Shown here: in pieces, positions 1 through 5,426 of the stretch | Layout: every line of letters starts with the position of its first letter | Numbering within the stretch: the stretch's first letter is position 1 | DNA from: an uncultured Spirochaetaceae bacterium | GTDB taxonomy: Bacteria; Spirochaetota; Spirochaetia; Treponematales; Treponemataceae | Length of the DNA: 6,102 nucleotides | Direction of reading: 5' to 3' | Assembly (NCBI GenBank): GCA_937875245.1 | Contig: CALNCH010000242.1 | Coordinates: 1-6,102, forward strand | Translations under genes and position numbers: made by a program | The notes under the pieces: generated by a model | The model's input: only the letters and a program-made list of their open reading frames with translations | What the model was told of the DNA's origin: nothing | The model's database searches: none

Positions 1-828
1 GATACCGGCTTGAACTTTTGGCAACATACTGCCTGGTGCAAAATGACCTTCTTTGCAATATTGCTTTGCTTGGTTAGTGTCGATATTGCTTAGCCATTGT
101 TGTTTCGGCGTTCCAAAATAAATGGCTACTTTTTCAACAGCAGTTAAAATTACTAAAAAATCAGCATCTAGCTCTTTTGCTAATAAGCAACTGGCAAAAT
201 CTTTATCAATAACAGCACTTGCTCCTCGTAGGTGATTCCCTTCTTTTATTACTGGAATTCCACCTCCACCACAAGCAATAACTATTTTACCTGCATTGTT
301 CAATGCACGTATTGTTTCAATCTCAACTATACCGATGGGTTTAGGGCTGGCTACAACACGACGCCAACCTCGTCCTGCATCTTCAACCATAATGTAATCT
401 TTAAGGCGAACTAATTTGTCAGCTTCTGCTTTATTCATAAAGCGACCGATTGGTTTTGTAGGTTTTTGAAAGGCCGGGTCAGACGGATCTACCATTACTT
501 GGGTAATAACAGTAGCAACTCCTTTAACTATTCCTCGATTTAACAGTTCTTCACGAAGAGCATTTTGCAAATCATAACCAATATAACTTTGACTCATTGC
601 TACGCAAACTGATAAAGGAATGATAGGATATCGAGGATCGGATTTTACCAGTTCTGTCATAGCATTTTGTATCATTCCAACTTGTGGACCATTTCCATGG
701 CTGATAATTACTTCATGACCCTGTTCAATCAAATCAGCAATAGCGTTTGAGGTATTTTTAACCGCAATCATTTGCTCTGTTAAATTGTTCCCCAGAGCAT
801 TTCCACCTAATGCAATCACGATCCTCAT
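1..828 (-). CDS. arcC: Carbamate kinase, partial (C-terminus beyond the left edge)
   Basis: The frame is open from an ATG at 828 to base 1 and gives 276 residues with no stop. The family is usually about 310 residues, so roughly the last 35 are missing. Carbamate kinase makes ATP from carbamoyl phosphate and ADP in the cytoplasm. Visible amino-acid-kinase motifs are ALGGNAL at residues 6-12, HGNGPQVG at 44-51, AGRGWRRVVASPKP from 151, ACGGGGIPV from 185, VIDKDFAS at 206-213, LTAVEKVAIYFG from 228 and FAPGSMLPKV from 263. The start is fixed by an AGGAG site at 834-838, five bases upstream, and by the typical MRIVIALGGNAL N-terminus. It is the last gene of the visible cluster and would recover energy from carbamoyl phosphate released by YgeW. 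A terminator-like hairpin sits directly before its ribosome binding site, so its expression may be separately controlled. The family call is nearly certain. The role in purine rather than arginine breakdown is inferred from the neighbours. Confidence 0.97.
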   Translation of the reverse strand, partial: MRIVIALGGNALGNNLTEQMIAVKNTSNAIADLIEQGHEVIISHGNGPQVGMIQNAMTELVKSDPRYPIIPLSVCVAMSQSYIGYDLQNALREELLNRGIVKGVATVITQVMVDPSDPAFQKPTKPIGRFMNKAEADKLVRLKDYIMVEDAGRGWRRVVASPKPIGIVEIETIRALNNAGKIVIACGGGGIPVIKEGNHLRGASAVIDKDFASCLLAKELDADFLVILTAVEKVAIYFGTPKQQWLSNIDTNQAKQYCKEGHFAPGSMLPKVQAGI

Positions 829-840
829 ATGAACTCCTAT

Positions 841-862
841 AAAAACACCCTGTTAAGGGCGT
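841..862 (-). terminator. Terminator-like hairpin just upstream of the arcC ribosome binding site
   Basis: Read on the minus strand, bases 862-856 and 851-845 form a 7-bp stem (one G-U pair, core CCCT/AGGG) with the four-base loop TAAC, followed by five T (845-841). The T run ends only two bases before the AGGAG site of arcC. It could end the dpaL-ygeY-ygeW transcript, or act as a partial terminator or attenuator for arcC. The T tract is short, so complete termination is not assured. Its outer two bases overlap the neighbouring palindrome at 861-876. Confidence 0.5.
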
Positions 863-876
863 GCCATGTATGGCAC
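861..876. repeat. Palindrome GTGCCATGTATGGCAC
   Basis: A perfect inverted repeat with arms GTGCCA and TGGCAC around TGTA; the inner T and A can also pair. It could be an RNA hairpin in the ygeW-arcC transcript or a dyad site for a DNA-binding protein. It shares bases 861-862 with the terminator-like stem, so the two cannot both form completely. No regulator can be named from the sequence. Confidence 0.6.
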
Positions 877-880
877 GATT

Positions 881-905
881 CTTAGTTTTTCCAAGCAAAA
901 CTAAG
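881..905. repeat. Inverted repeat, 9-bp arms, 7-base loop
   Basis: CTTAGTTTT (881-889) and AAAACTAAG (897-905) are exact reverse complements separated by seven bases. No T run follows on either strand, so it is not a standard terminator. It lies two bases from the next inverted repeat (908-937) and is part of the hairpin series between ygeW and arcC. The ten-base string TTAGTTTTTC in it recurs in the hairpin at 4763-4793. Confidence 0.65.
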
Positions 906-907
906 GG

Positions 908-937
908 TGATAAAAATACAGGAAAGTATTTTTATCA
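908..937. repeat. Inverted repeat, 12-bp arms, 6-base loop, just after ygeW
   Basis: TGATAAAAATAC (908-919) and GTATTTTTATCA (926-937) are exact reverse complements around AGGAAA. On the minus-strand RNA the stem can be extended by two G-C pairs (940-941 with 906-907) past a two-base bulge. It begins 11 bases after the ygeW stop. No T run follows, so it is more likely a 3'-end stabilising or processing structure, or part of a larger fold, than a plain terminator. Confidence 0.7.
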
Positions 938-948
938 TACCGCCTTTG

Positions 949-2145
949 TTACAAATAACGACGCTTTGTACCACGGTCTTTTATTGCTTTCAATGTAGTT
1001 GCGGGATCTTTTATTTTTGCTAAAAAAATCATCGCTGCAATAATATAGGGTTTAAAACTTGCCTGTTTGTAAAGAGGGTCTCGATAACGATCAAAGACAC
1101 TGGCTGCTACTTCTCCCTCATCACAAGAAACATCAGTAATATCAGCAGGTAAACAATGTAAGTACAAAGCTTTTCCATTTTTTGTAGTAGACATTAATTC
1201 TTCAGTACATTCCCAATCTTTATGCATTGCATTGTGAGCTAAAAGTTCTTTTTCTAATTTTTTAATGCCTTCGGTATCACCCTTTCCATACAAATCAGTT
1301 CTTTTTTCCATAGCGGCAAAAGGAGCCCAGCTTTTTGGATAGACTATGTCTGCATTATTAAAAGCTTCTTTCATGGAATTAGTTTTAGTAAAACTGCCTC
1401 CGGAATTCTTTGCATTTTCTTTTGCGGTCTTTTCTACTTCTGGCATAACTTCATAGCCTTCAGGATGGGCCAAAACTACATCCATTCCAAATCTTGTCAT
1501 TAATCCTATTACACCTTGGGGAACAGAAAGAGGTTTTCCATAGCTGGGGCTATATGCCCAGGTCATGGCGATTTTCTTTCCTTTCATGTTTTCAATCCCA
1601 CCAAAATAATGAATCAGGTGTAGCATATCAGCCATACATTGGGTTGGATGATCTATATCACATTGAAGGTTTACTAGGGTTGGTCTTTGTTCCAAAATGC
1701 CTTCTTTGTGTCCTTCTTGAACTGCATTACTTACTTGATGCATATAGGTATTACCTTTTCCGATGTACATATCATCTCGAATACCAATAACATCTGCCAT
1801 AAAAGAAATCATGTTGGCTGTTTCTCTCACTGTTTCTCCATGAGCAATTTGGCTTTTGCCTTCGTCTAAATCTTGTACTTCTAGTCCTAGTAAGTTACAA
1901 GCAGAAGCAAAAGAAAATCTTGTTCGGGTAGAATTATCCCGGAATAAACTGATGCCTAATCCACTTTCAAAAATAGAAACATCTATGTTGTTTTCTCTTA
2001 GATAACGAAGCACATCTGCTACTATAAAGGTAGCTTCAATTTCATCATCAGTTTTTTCCCAAGTAAGAAAAAAATCGTTATTATACATTTCTTTGAAGTT
2101 AAGCTTGTTTAATCGATCAATATAAGCTTGTAATTTTGTGTCCAT
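949..2145 (-). CDS. ygeW: YgeW-type carbamoyltransferase (knotted transcarbamylase family)
   Basis: This encodes 398 residues, close to the roughly 396 of E. coli YgeW. It belongs to the aspartate/ornithine carbamoyltransferase superfamily and would act in the cytoplasm on carbamoyl phosphate or a carbamoylated amino compound. The carbamoyl-phosphate motif STRTR is at residues 72-76, HPTQ at 166-169 and HCLP at 330-333. The stretches DEGKSQIAHGETVRETANMI (94-113) and TWAYSPSYGKPLSVPQG (from about 195) are typical of YgeW rather than ArgF or PyrB. The ATG at 2145 has AAGGAG at 2155-2160, nine bases upstream. The gene follows ygeY after 18 bases and is probably cotranscribed with it and dpaL. 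In the proposed anaerobic purine/urate route YgeW would transfer a carbamoyl group from a ureido intermediate to phosphate, feeding carbamate kinase. The family is certain from the motifs; the substrate is inferred. Confidence 0.95.
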   Translation of the reverse strand: MDTKLQAYIDRLNKLNFKEMYNNDFFLTWEKTDDEIEATFIVADVLRYLRENNIDVSIFESGLGISLFRDNSTRTRFSFASACNLLGLEVQDLDEGKSQIAHGETVRETANMISFMADVIGIRDDMYIGKGNTYMHQVSNAVQEGHKEGILEQRPTLVNLQCDIDHPTQCMADMLHLIHYFGGIENMKGKKIAMTWAYSPSYGKPLSVPQGVIGLMTRFGMDVVLAHPEGYEVMPEVEKTAKENAKNSGGSFTKTNSMKEAFNNADIVYPKSWAPFAAMEKRTDLYGKGDTEGIKKLEKELLAHNAMHKDWECTEELMSTTKNGKALYLHCLPADITDVSCDEGEVAASVFDRYRDPLYKQASFKPYIIAAMIFLAKIKDPATTLKAIKDRGTKRRYL

Positions 2146-2163
2146 AATAAAAGTCTCCTTAAT

Positions 2164-3474
2164 TTATTTGCAATACATTGTTGGTAATGTTGCGTACACT
2201 GCAGCACAGCGTACTAAATCAACTTTCCATGTTTTTTCATTAGGTGCGTGGGCTTGAGCTTCTGCTCCAGGACCAAAACCTATGCAAGGGATTCCATTTC
2301 TTCCCATGATAGAAACTCCATTGGTACTAAAAGTCCATTTGTCTGTAAGAGGTCTTTGTTTTCTCATTGATTCTGTTTCAGCGTTTCCAAGTCGAGTTTC
2401 CCCATATAAATTTTTATATGCGGTTTCTAATGCTTTTGTTACTTTGTGATCCTTTGGAATTACCCATGTTGGGAAATAACATTCGATAGGATATACTAAT
2501 CCTGTATAACTTGGTCTTTCATAGTTGTACATAGAGACAGAAACCTTGTCACCATATTTTTTTACTGCTGGGAGATTACGAATTTCGCCGAGGCAACTTT
2601 CCCAAGTTTCACCGGCTGTCATTCGGCGATCTAAAGATACTGAGCAAGAATCCGCAACAGCACATCTACTTGGTGAAGTAAAGAAGATTTCAGAAGGAGT
2701 GATAGTACCTCTTCCTAAGAATTGAGCTTCTTCCCATTGAGGGTTAAATTTTTTGTCCAGCATTTTGCTTAATCCTAATATGTCTTCTTTTCCGGTGGCA
2801 TTATTATCATTTAAAGATCGAATATCTTGTAAAATATCTGCCATTTTATAGATTGCATTGTCACCCCGTTCAGGTGCTGAGCCATGGCAAGAAATACCTT
2901 GTACATCAACTCTGATTTCCATTCGTCCTCTTTGTCCCCGATAAATTCCACCATCTGTTGGTTCTGTTGAGACCACAAATTCAGGACGAACTTTATCTTC
3001 CTTGATAATATATTGCCAACATAAACCATCACAATCTTCTTCTTGTACGGTACCAGTAACTAATACGGTGTATAAATCTGATAAAAGTCCTAAGTCTTTC
3101 ATAATTTTTGCACCATATATAGCACTAACAATACCACCCATTTGATCAGACGTACCTCGACCACCAATTTCTTCTGGTGTTTCATAACCTTGATAAGGGT
3201 CGAAATTCCAGTTACTACGATTTCCTATTCCTACTGTATCAATATGGGCATCAAAGGCTATGAGTTTTTTTCCGGTTCCCATGTATCCTAAAACGTTGCC
3301 CATGGGATCAATTTCAACCTTATTAAAGTCTAGTTTTTTCATTTCAGCGGCTATTCTATCGATATGACCTTTTTCTCCTGTACTTTCACCAGGTATGAGT
3401 ACTAAATCCCGTAAAAACTTAGTCATATCAGCTTCATACTCACTAGCTTTATTTTTTAGTGCTATAAAATCCAT
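2164..3474 (-). CDS. ygeY: YgeY, M20-family metallohydrolase of the selenium/purine cluster
   Basis: This encodes 436 residues of a two-zinc M20 peptidase/deacylase-type enzyme, cytoplasmic with no signal peptide. Metal and catalytic positions are visible: DAHIDTVG with H77 and D79, GGRGTSDQ with D110, QEEDCDG with E145/E146, STEPTD with E171 and the late HAPNE with H409. Strings such as EDCDGLCWQYII and YRGQRGRMEIRVDVQG mark it as YgeY rather than ArgE or DapE. I chose the ATG at 3474 because AAGGAG lies at 3480-3485, five bases upstream. A GTG at 3507 would add 11 residues but overlap dpaL and lacks a matching site. It lies 13 bases after dpaL. It is about 30 residues longer than E. coli YgeY, partly from an apparent insertion near residues 358-377. 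It probably hydrolyses a ureido or amide bond in a diaminopropionate derivative. That role is inferred from the neighbours. Confidence 0.95.
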   Translation of the reverse strand: MDFIALKNKASEYEADMTKFLRDLVLIPGESTGEKGHIDRIAAEMKKLDFNKVEIDPMGNVLGYMGTGKKLIAFDAHIDTVGIGNRSNWNFDPYQGYETPEEIGGRGTSDQMGGIVSAIYGAKIMKDLGLLSDLYTVLVTGTVQEEDCDGLCWQYIIKEDKVRPEFVVSTEPTDGGIYRGQRGRMEIRVDVQGISCHGSAPERGDNAIYKMADILQDIRSLNDNNATGKEDILGLSKMLDKKFNPQWEEAQFLGRGTITPSEIFFTSPSRCAVADSCSVSLDRRMTAGETWESCLGEIRNLPAVKKYGDKVSVSMYNYERPSYTGLVYPIECYFPTWVIPKDHKVTKALETAYKNLYGETRLGNAETESMRKQRPLTDKWTFSTNGVSIMGRNGIPCIGFGPGAEAQAHAPNEKTWKVDLVRCAAVYATLPTMYCK

Positions 3475-3487
3475 GTTTTCTCCTTCT

Positions 3488-4696
3488 TTATAGTATTTGT
3501 TTTCCACCCCAGACGATATTTCTCCAATTTTCAGGATCTGTATCCCCTTCGGTAGAAAACATGAGAACAGAACTATTTTTGTCCAGTTTTAATGCTTTTT
3601 TGAGGTCTTTGTATTGAGGATTTGTCATTATTGTTGCAATTAAGCCCATACCAACAGCTCCACTTTCTCCACTTATTACCGGAGTGTCGCCTTTGAGAGG
3701 GGATGCTAACATTCTCATTCCCAGGGCTGAAACCCAATCAGGACAAGAAATAAAAAAATGGCTATGATTTTTTAATATATCAAAACTGATGGTGTTAGGC
3801 TCTCCACAAGCAAGTCCTGCCATGATGGTGTTTAAATCTCCAGTAGCAAACTCGATATGGCCATCTGAAGTAGAAGCACTTCGAAATAAGCAATCTGCAA
3901 CCTGGGCTTCCATAATAACAGTAGTTGGACAATTTGAGGGATACAAATTTGCAAAATAACCTTGAACTGCACCTGCCAAAGAGCCTACCCCTGCTTGAAT
4001 AAATATATGAGTGGGTCTATCGATACCAGCTTCTTTTAATTGTTCTACAGCTTCGCTGGCCATAGTACCGTATCCTTCCATTATCCAGCTAGGAATCTTT
4101 TCGTATCCGTCCCAGGCTGTATCTTGCACCATTACTCCATTAGGAGTTGCTTCTGCCATGGCATTGGCCTTACGAACACATTCATCATAATTTACTTCTT
4201 CGATAGTTACCGATGCCCCTTCTTTTGCAATGTTATCAAATCGGGGTTTAGTTGAACCTTTGGGCATAAGCACTACGGATTTTTGTCCTAATTTATTTGC
4301 AGCCCAAGCGACTCCTCGACCATGATTGCCATCAGTAGCGGTAAAAAAAGTTGCTTGTCCAAATTCTTTTTTTAATTGTGGGCTAGTAAGGTATTGATAA
4401 GTCATCTGTCCTACGTCTTTATGTAGTTTTTCTGCAATGTAATTTGCCATTGCAAAAGAACCACCTAAAACCTTAAAAGCGTTAAGTCCAAATCGATAGC
4501 TTTCGTCTTTTACGAAAAATGATTTTAGACCTAATTCTGTTGCCATGGATTTTAATTGAAGGAGAGGAGTTTTCTCATATTGGGGGAAACTCTCATGAAA
4601 TTGTCGTGCCTCATTTACTTTCTCTAAAGACATAACTGATAATTGGGTGTCTTGAGTTTTGGGCATTGTATTTTCTACCCATTTTATTGTTTCCAT
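3488..4696 (-). CDS. dpaL: 2,3-diaminopropionate ammonia-lyase (PLP enzyme, YgeX)
   Basis: This encodes 402 residues of a fold-type II PLP enzyme that converts 2,3-diaminopropionate to pyruvate and two ammonia. The PLP lysine is K75 in KDESYRFGLNAFK. TTDGNHGRG follows near 119-127 and matches the cofactor-binding TDGNHG element. D192 in QDTAWDGY matches the catalytic aspartate known for YgeX. IQAGVGSLAG, MAGLACGEPN, SGESGAVG and FSTEGDTDPENW are family signatures. The ATG at 4696 was chosen because AGGGG lies at 4702-4706, five bases upstream. A TTG at 4762 in the same frame would add 22 hydrophobic residues running into the upstream terminator, which is not credible. The gene heads the tight group dpaL-ygeY-ygeW, with 13 bases to ygeY. 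A weak promoter candidate lies just upstream. The product step makes pyruvate at the end of the diaminopropionate branch of purine breakdown. Confidence 0.96.
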   Translation of the reverse strand: METIKWVENTMPKTQDTQLSVMSLEKVNEARQFHESFPQYEKTPLLQLKSMATELGLKSFFVKDESYRFGLNAFKVLGGSFAMANYIAEKLHKDVGQMTYQYLTSPQLKKEFGQATFFTATDGNHGRGVAWAANKLGQKSVVLMPKGSTKPRFDNIAKEGASVTIEEVNYDECVRKANAMAEATPNGVMVQDTAWDGYEKIPSWIMEGYGTMASEAVEQLKEAGIDRPTHIFIQAGVGSLAGAVQGYFANLYPSNCPTTVIMEAQVADCLFRSASTSDGHIEFATGDLNTIMAGLACGEPNTISFDILKNHSHFFISCPDWVSALGMRMLASPLKGDTPVISGESGAVGMGLIATIMTNPQYKDLKKALKLDKNSSVLMFSTEGDTDPENWRNIVWGGKQIL

Positions 4697-4716
4697 TGTG
4701 TCCCCTGCACTAATAC

Positions 4717-4730
4717 CTATAGTGTTATAG
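4717..4730. repeat. Small dyad CTATA-GTGT-TATAG over the possible dpaL -10 site
   Basis: Arms CTATA (4717-4721) and TATAG (4726-4730) are perfect reverse complements around GTGT. The dyad covers the candidate -10 hexamer and predicted start point of the dpaL transcript, which is where a repressor would bind. It is short and A/T-rich, so chance occurrence is quite possible. Confidence 0.3.
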
Positions 4731-4752
4731 CTAAATAGTACCACGTAATAAA
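4724..4752 (-). promoter_or_regulatory. Weak promoter candidate for dpaL-ygeY-ygeW
   Basis: On the minus strand a -10-like TATAAC (4729-4724) lies 17 bases after TTTATT (4752-4747), which matches the -35 consensus at only three positions. A start near 4717 would give a leader of about 20 bases that includes the AGGGG site. A promoter is expected here because a terminator-like hairpin separates dpaL from the HIT gene. The -35 match is poor, so an activator or transcription from further upstream are alternatives. Confidence 0.35.
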
Positions 4753-4793
4753 AAAAAAGCAATAGAAAAACTAAAAAAAATTTAGTTTTTCTA
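4751..4793 (-). terminator. A/T-rich terminator hairpin after the HIT gene
   Basis: Arms 4763-4775 and 4781-4793 are perfect 13-bp reverse complements (TAGAAAAACTAAA) around five A. On the minus strand the stem is followed after four bases (TTGC) by a run of T ending at 4751. The stem is almost all A-U pairs, so it is less stable than a usual intrinsic terminator, but the long perfect stem plus T tract and its place 41 bases after the HIT stop support termination. It is nearly symmetric, though no plus-strand gene ends here. Confidence 0.6.
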
Positions 4794-4803
4794 ATTATTT
4801 TTT

Positions 4804-4829
4804 AGGGTAACAGGGGATAACAAGGGTAG
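4804..4829. repeat. Short degenerate G-rich tandem repeat
   Basis: Three similar units follow each other: AGGGTAACA, GGGGATAACA and AGGGTAG. The G-clusters recur at intervals of about nine to ten bases. They lie between the HIT stop codon and its terminator hairpin, so they would be in the HIT 3' untranslated RNA as C-clusters. No known element is recognised. Confidence 0.4.
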
Positions 4830-4833
4830 TAGA

Positions 4834-5256
4834 CTATAAATTATCTCTGATAGCCTGAGCTAAAGCCTCATATTCTGCATCACTTAGTAGTACTTTTCCA
4901 CTATTCATAGTGAAAGTTCCTCCCCATTCATCTCCACCTTTATATTTAGGACAAAGATGAAAGTGTAAGTGACCTCCTGTGTCTCCGTAAGCTCCATAGT
5001 TTACTTTATCTGGTGAAAAAGCTTTATGAAGAGCTTTAGCTACCTTTGCTACATCGGCAAAAAAAGCATTTCTTTCTTCATCTGTTAAATCCACAATTTC
5101 GCTAACATGGTTCTTATAGGCACAAATGCATCGGCCTTTTTTACTTTGTTCTTTGAATACATACACTGTACAAGTATCTAGTGTACAGCAGGGATACCCA
5201 AATTTAGCAACTAAATCACCTTCCATACAGTAAGCACAAGAAGTATCTTTTGTCAT
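4834..5256 (-). CDS. HIT-family protein (histidine triad), cysteine-rich
   Basis: This encodes 140 residues. The histidine triad HLHFHLC is at residues 96-102 (H96, H98, H100) in the context GDTGGHLHFHLCPKYKGG. HIT proteins hydrolyse or transfer nucleoside-phosphate groups, for example from nucleoside phosphoramidates or dinucleoside polyphosphates; H98 would be the nucleophile by family rule. The N-terminal CAYC pair (C7, C10) with H50 could form the zinc site seen in many bacterial HIT proteins. Eight cysteines in total (7, 10, 23, 24, 29, 43, 45, 102) is a high number. The ATG at 5256 is chosen because GGAGG lies at 5262-5266, five bases upstream. The TTG at 5268 in frame is part of that ribosome-binding region. 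The gene has its own promoter and terminator signals between hydA and dpaL. The substrate is unknown, and a link to purine breakdown is only suggested by position. Confidence 0.92.
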   Translation of the reverse strand: MTKDTSCAYCMEGDLVAKFGYPCCTLDTCTVYVFKEQSKKGRCICAYKNHVSEIVDLTDEERNAFFADVAKVAKALHKAFSPDKVNYGAYGDTGGHLHFHLCPKYKGGDEWGGTFTMNSGKVLLSDAEYEALAQAIRDNL

Positions 5257-5276
5257 AATATCCTCCAAATAATAGT

Positions 5277-5305
5277 AGTATATCAGATAAATTGCGAAAA
5301 GTGAA
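5277..5305 (-). promoter_or_regulatory. Sigma-70/sigma-A-type promoter for the HIT gene
   Basis: On the minus strand TTCACT (5305-5300, four of six matches to TTGACA) and TATACT (5282-5277, five of six matches to TATAAT) are separated by exactly 17 bases. The predicted start near 5270 leaves a leader of about 14 bases containing the GGAGG site, so no long regulatory leader is likely. This is the best promoter match in the window. Confidence 0.65.
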
Positions 5306-5323
5306 ATAAAGTTTCAAAAAAAT

Positions 5324-5359
5324 AAAAAAAAAGGATGATACCGTTAATGTTTTGAATCC
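5324..5359 (-). terminator. Possible weak terminator after hydA
   Basis: On the minus strand GGAT (5359-5356) can pair with ATCC (5336-5333), followed at once by nine T (5332-5324), then A and seven more T. The T tract is strong, but the stem is only four pairs with a 19-base loop, so the hairpin is doubtful. The rest of the 5257-5426 spacer holds the HIT promoter and ribosome binding site and nothing else I can recognise. Confidence 0.3.
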
Positions 5360-5426
5360 AATGGAAGCAATATGCCCACTAGGACAAATTCTGGTAAAGA
5401 TAAAATGAGAGCTGTCGTAGTAACTT

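Noticed and set aside
841..948. Known riboswitch class (purine, guanidine, molybdenum cofactor) in the ygeW-arcC spacer
   Set aside because: I see only simple stacked hairpins. No conserved core or loop sequence of a riboswitch class I know is recognisable.
1494..1869. Plus-strand open frames inside ygeW and similar ones inside ygeY and dpaL
   Set aside because: They lie opposite strongly conserved enzyme genes, show no recognisable protein features and are expected by chance in this sequence.
2164..3474. Selenocysteine in YgeY, because the family is linked to selenium metabolism
   Set aside because: The reading frame has no internal TGA. The link of the family to selenium is by gene neighbourhood only.
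4697..4762. Longer dpaL start with a hydrophobic 22-residue N-terminus, resembling a signal peptide
   Set aside because: The start would be TTG within the upstream terminator region, while the ATG at 4696 has a good AGGGG site. The lyase is a cytoplasmic enzyme.
4804..4821. Resemblance to the I-SceI homing endonuclease site (TAGGG, GATAACAGGG-like strings)
   Set aside because: The order of the blocks differs and the full 18-base site is absent. There is no homing endonuclease or intron nearby.
5310..5408. Plus-strand open frame of 32 codons ending NPMEAICPLGQILVKIK
   Set aside because: It begins in a poly-lysine stretch from an A tract, has no ribosome binding site before its only ATG (5361), and covers the likely HIT promoter/hydA terminator spacer. 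I cannot tie it to any known family.
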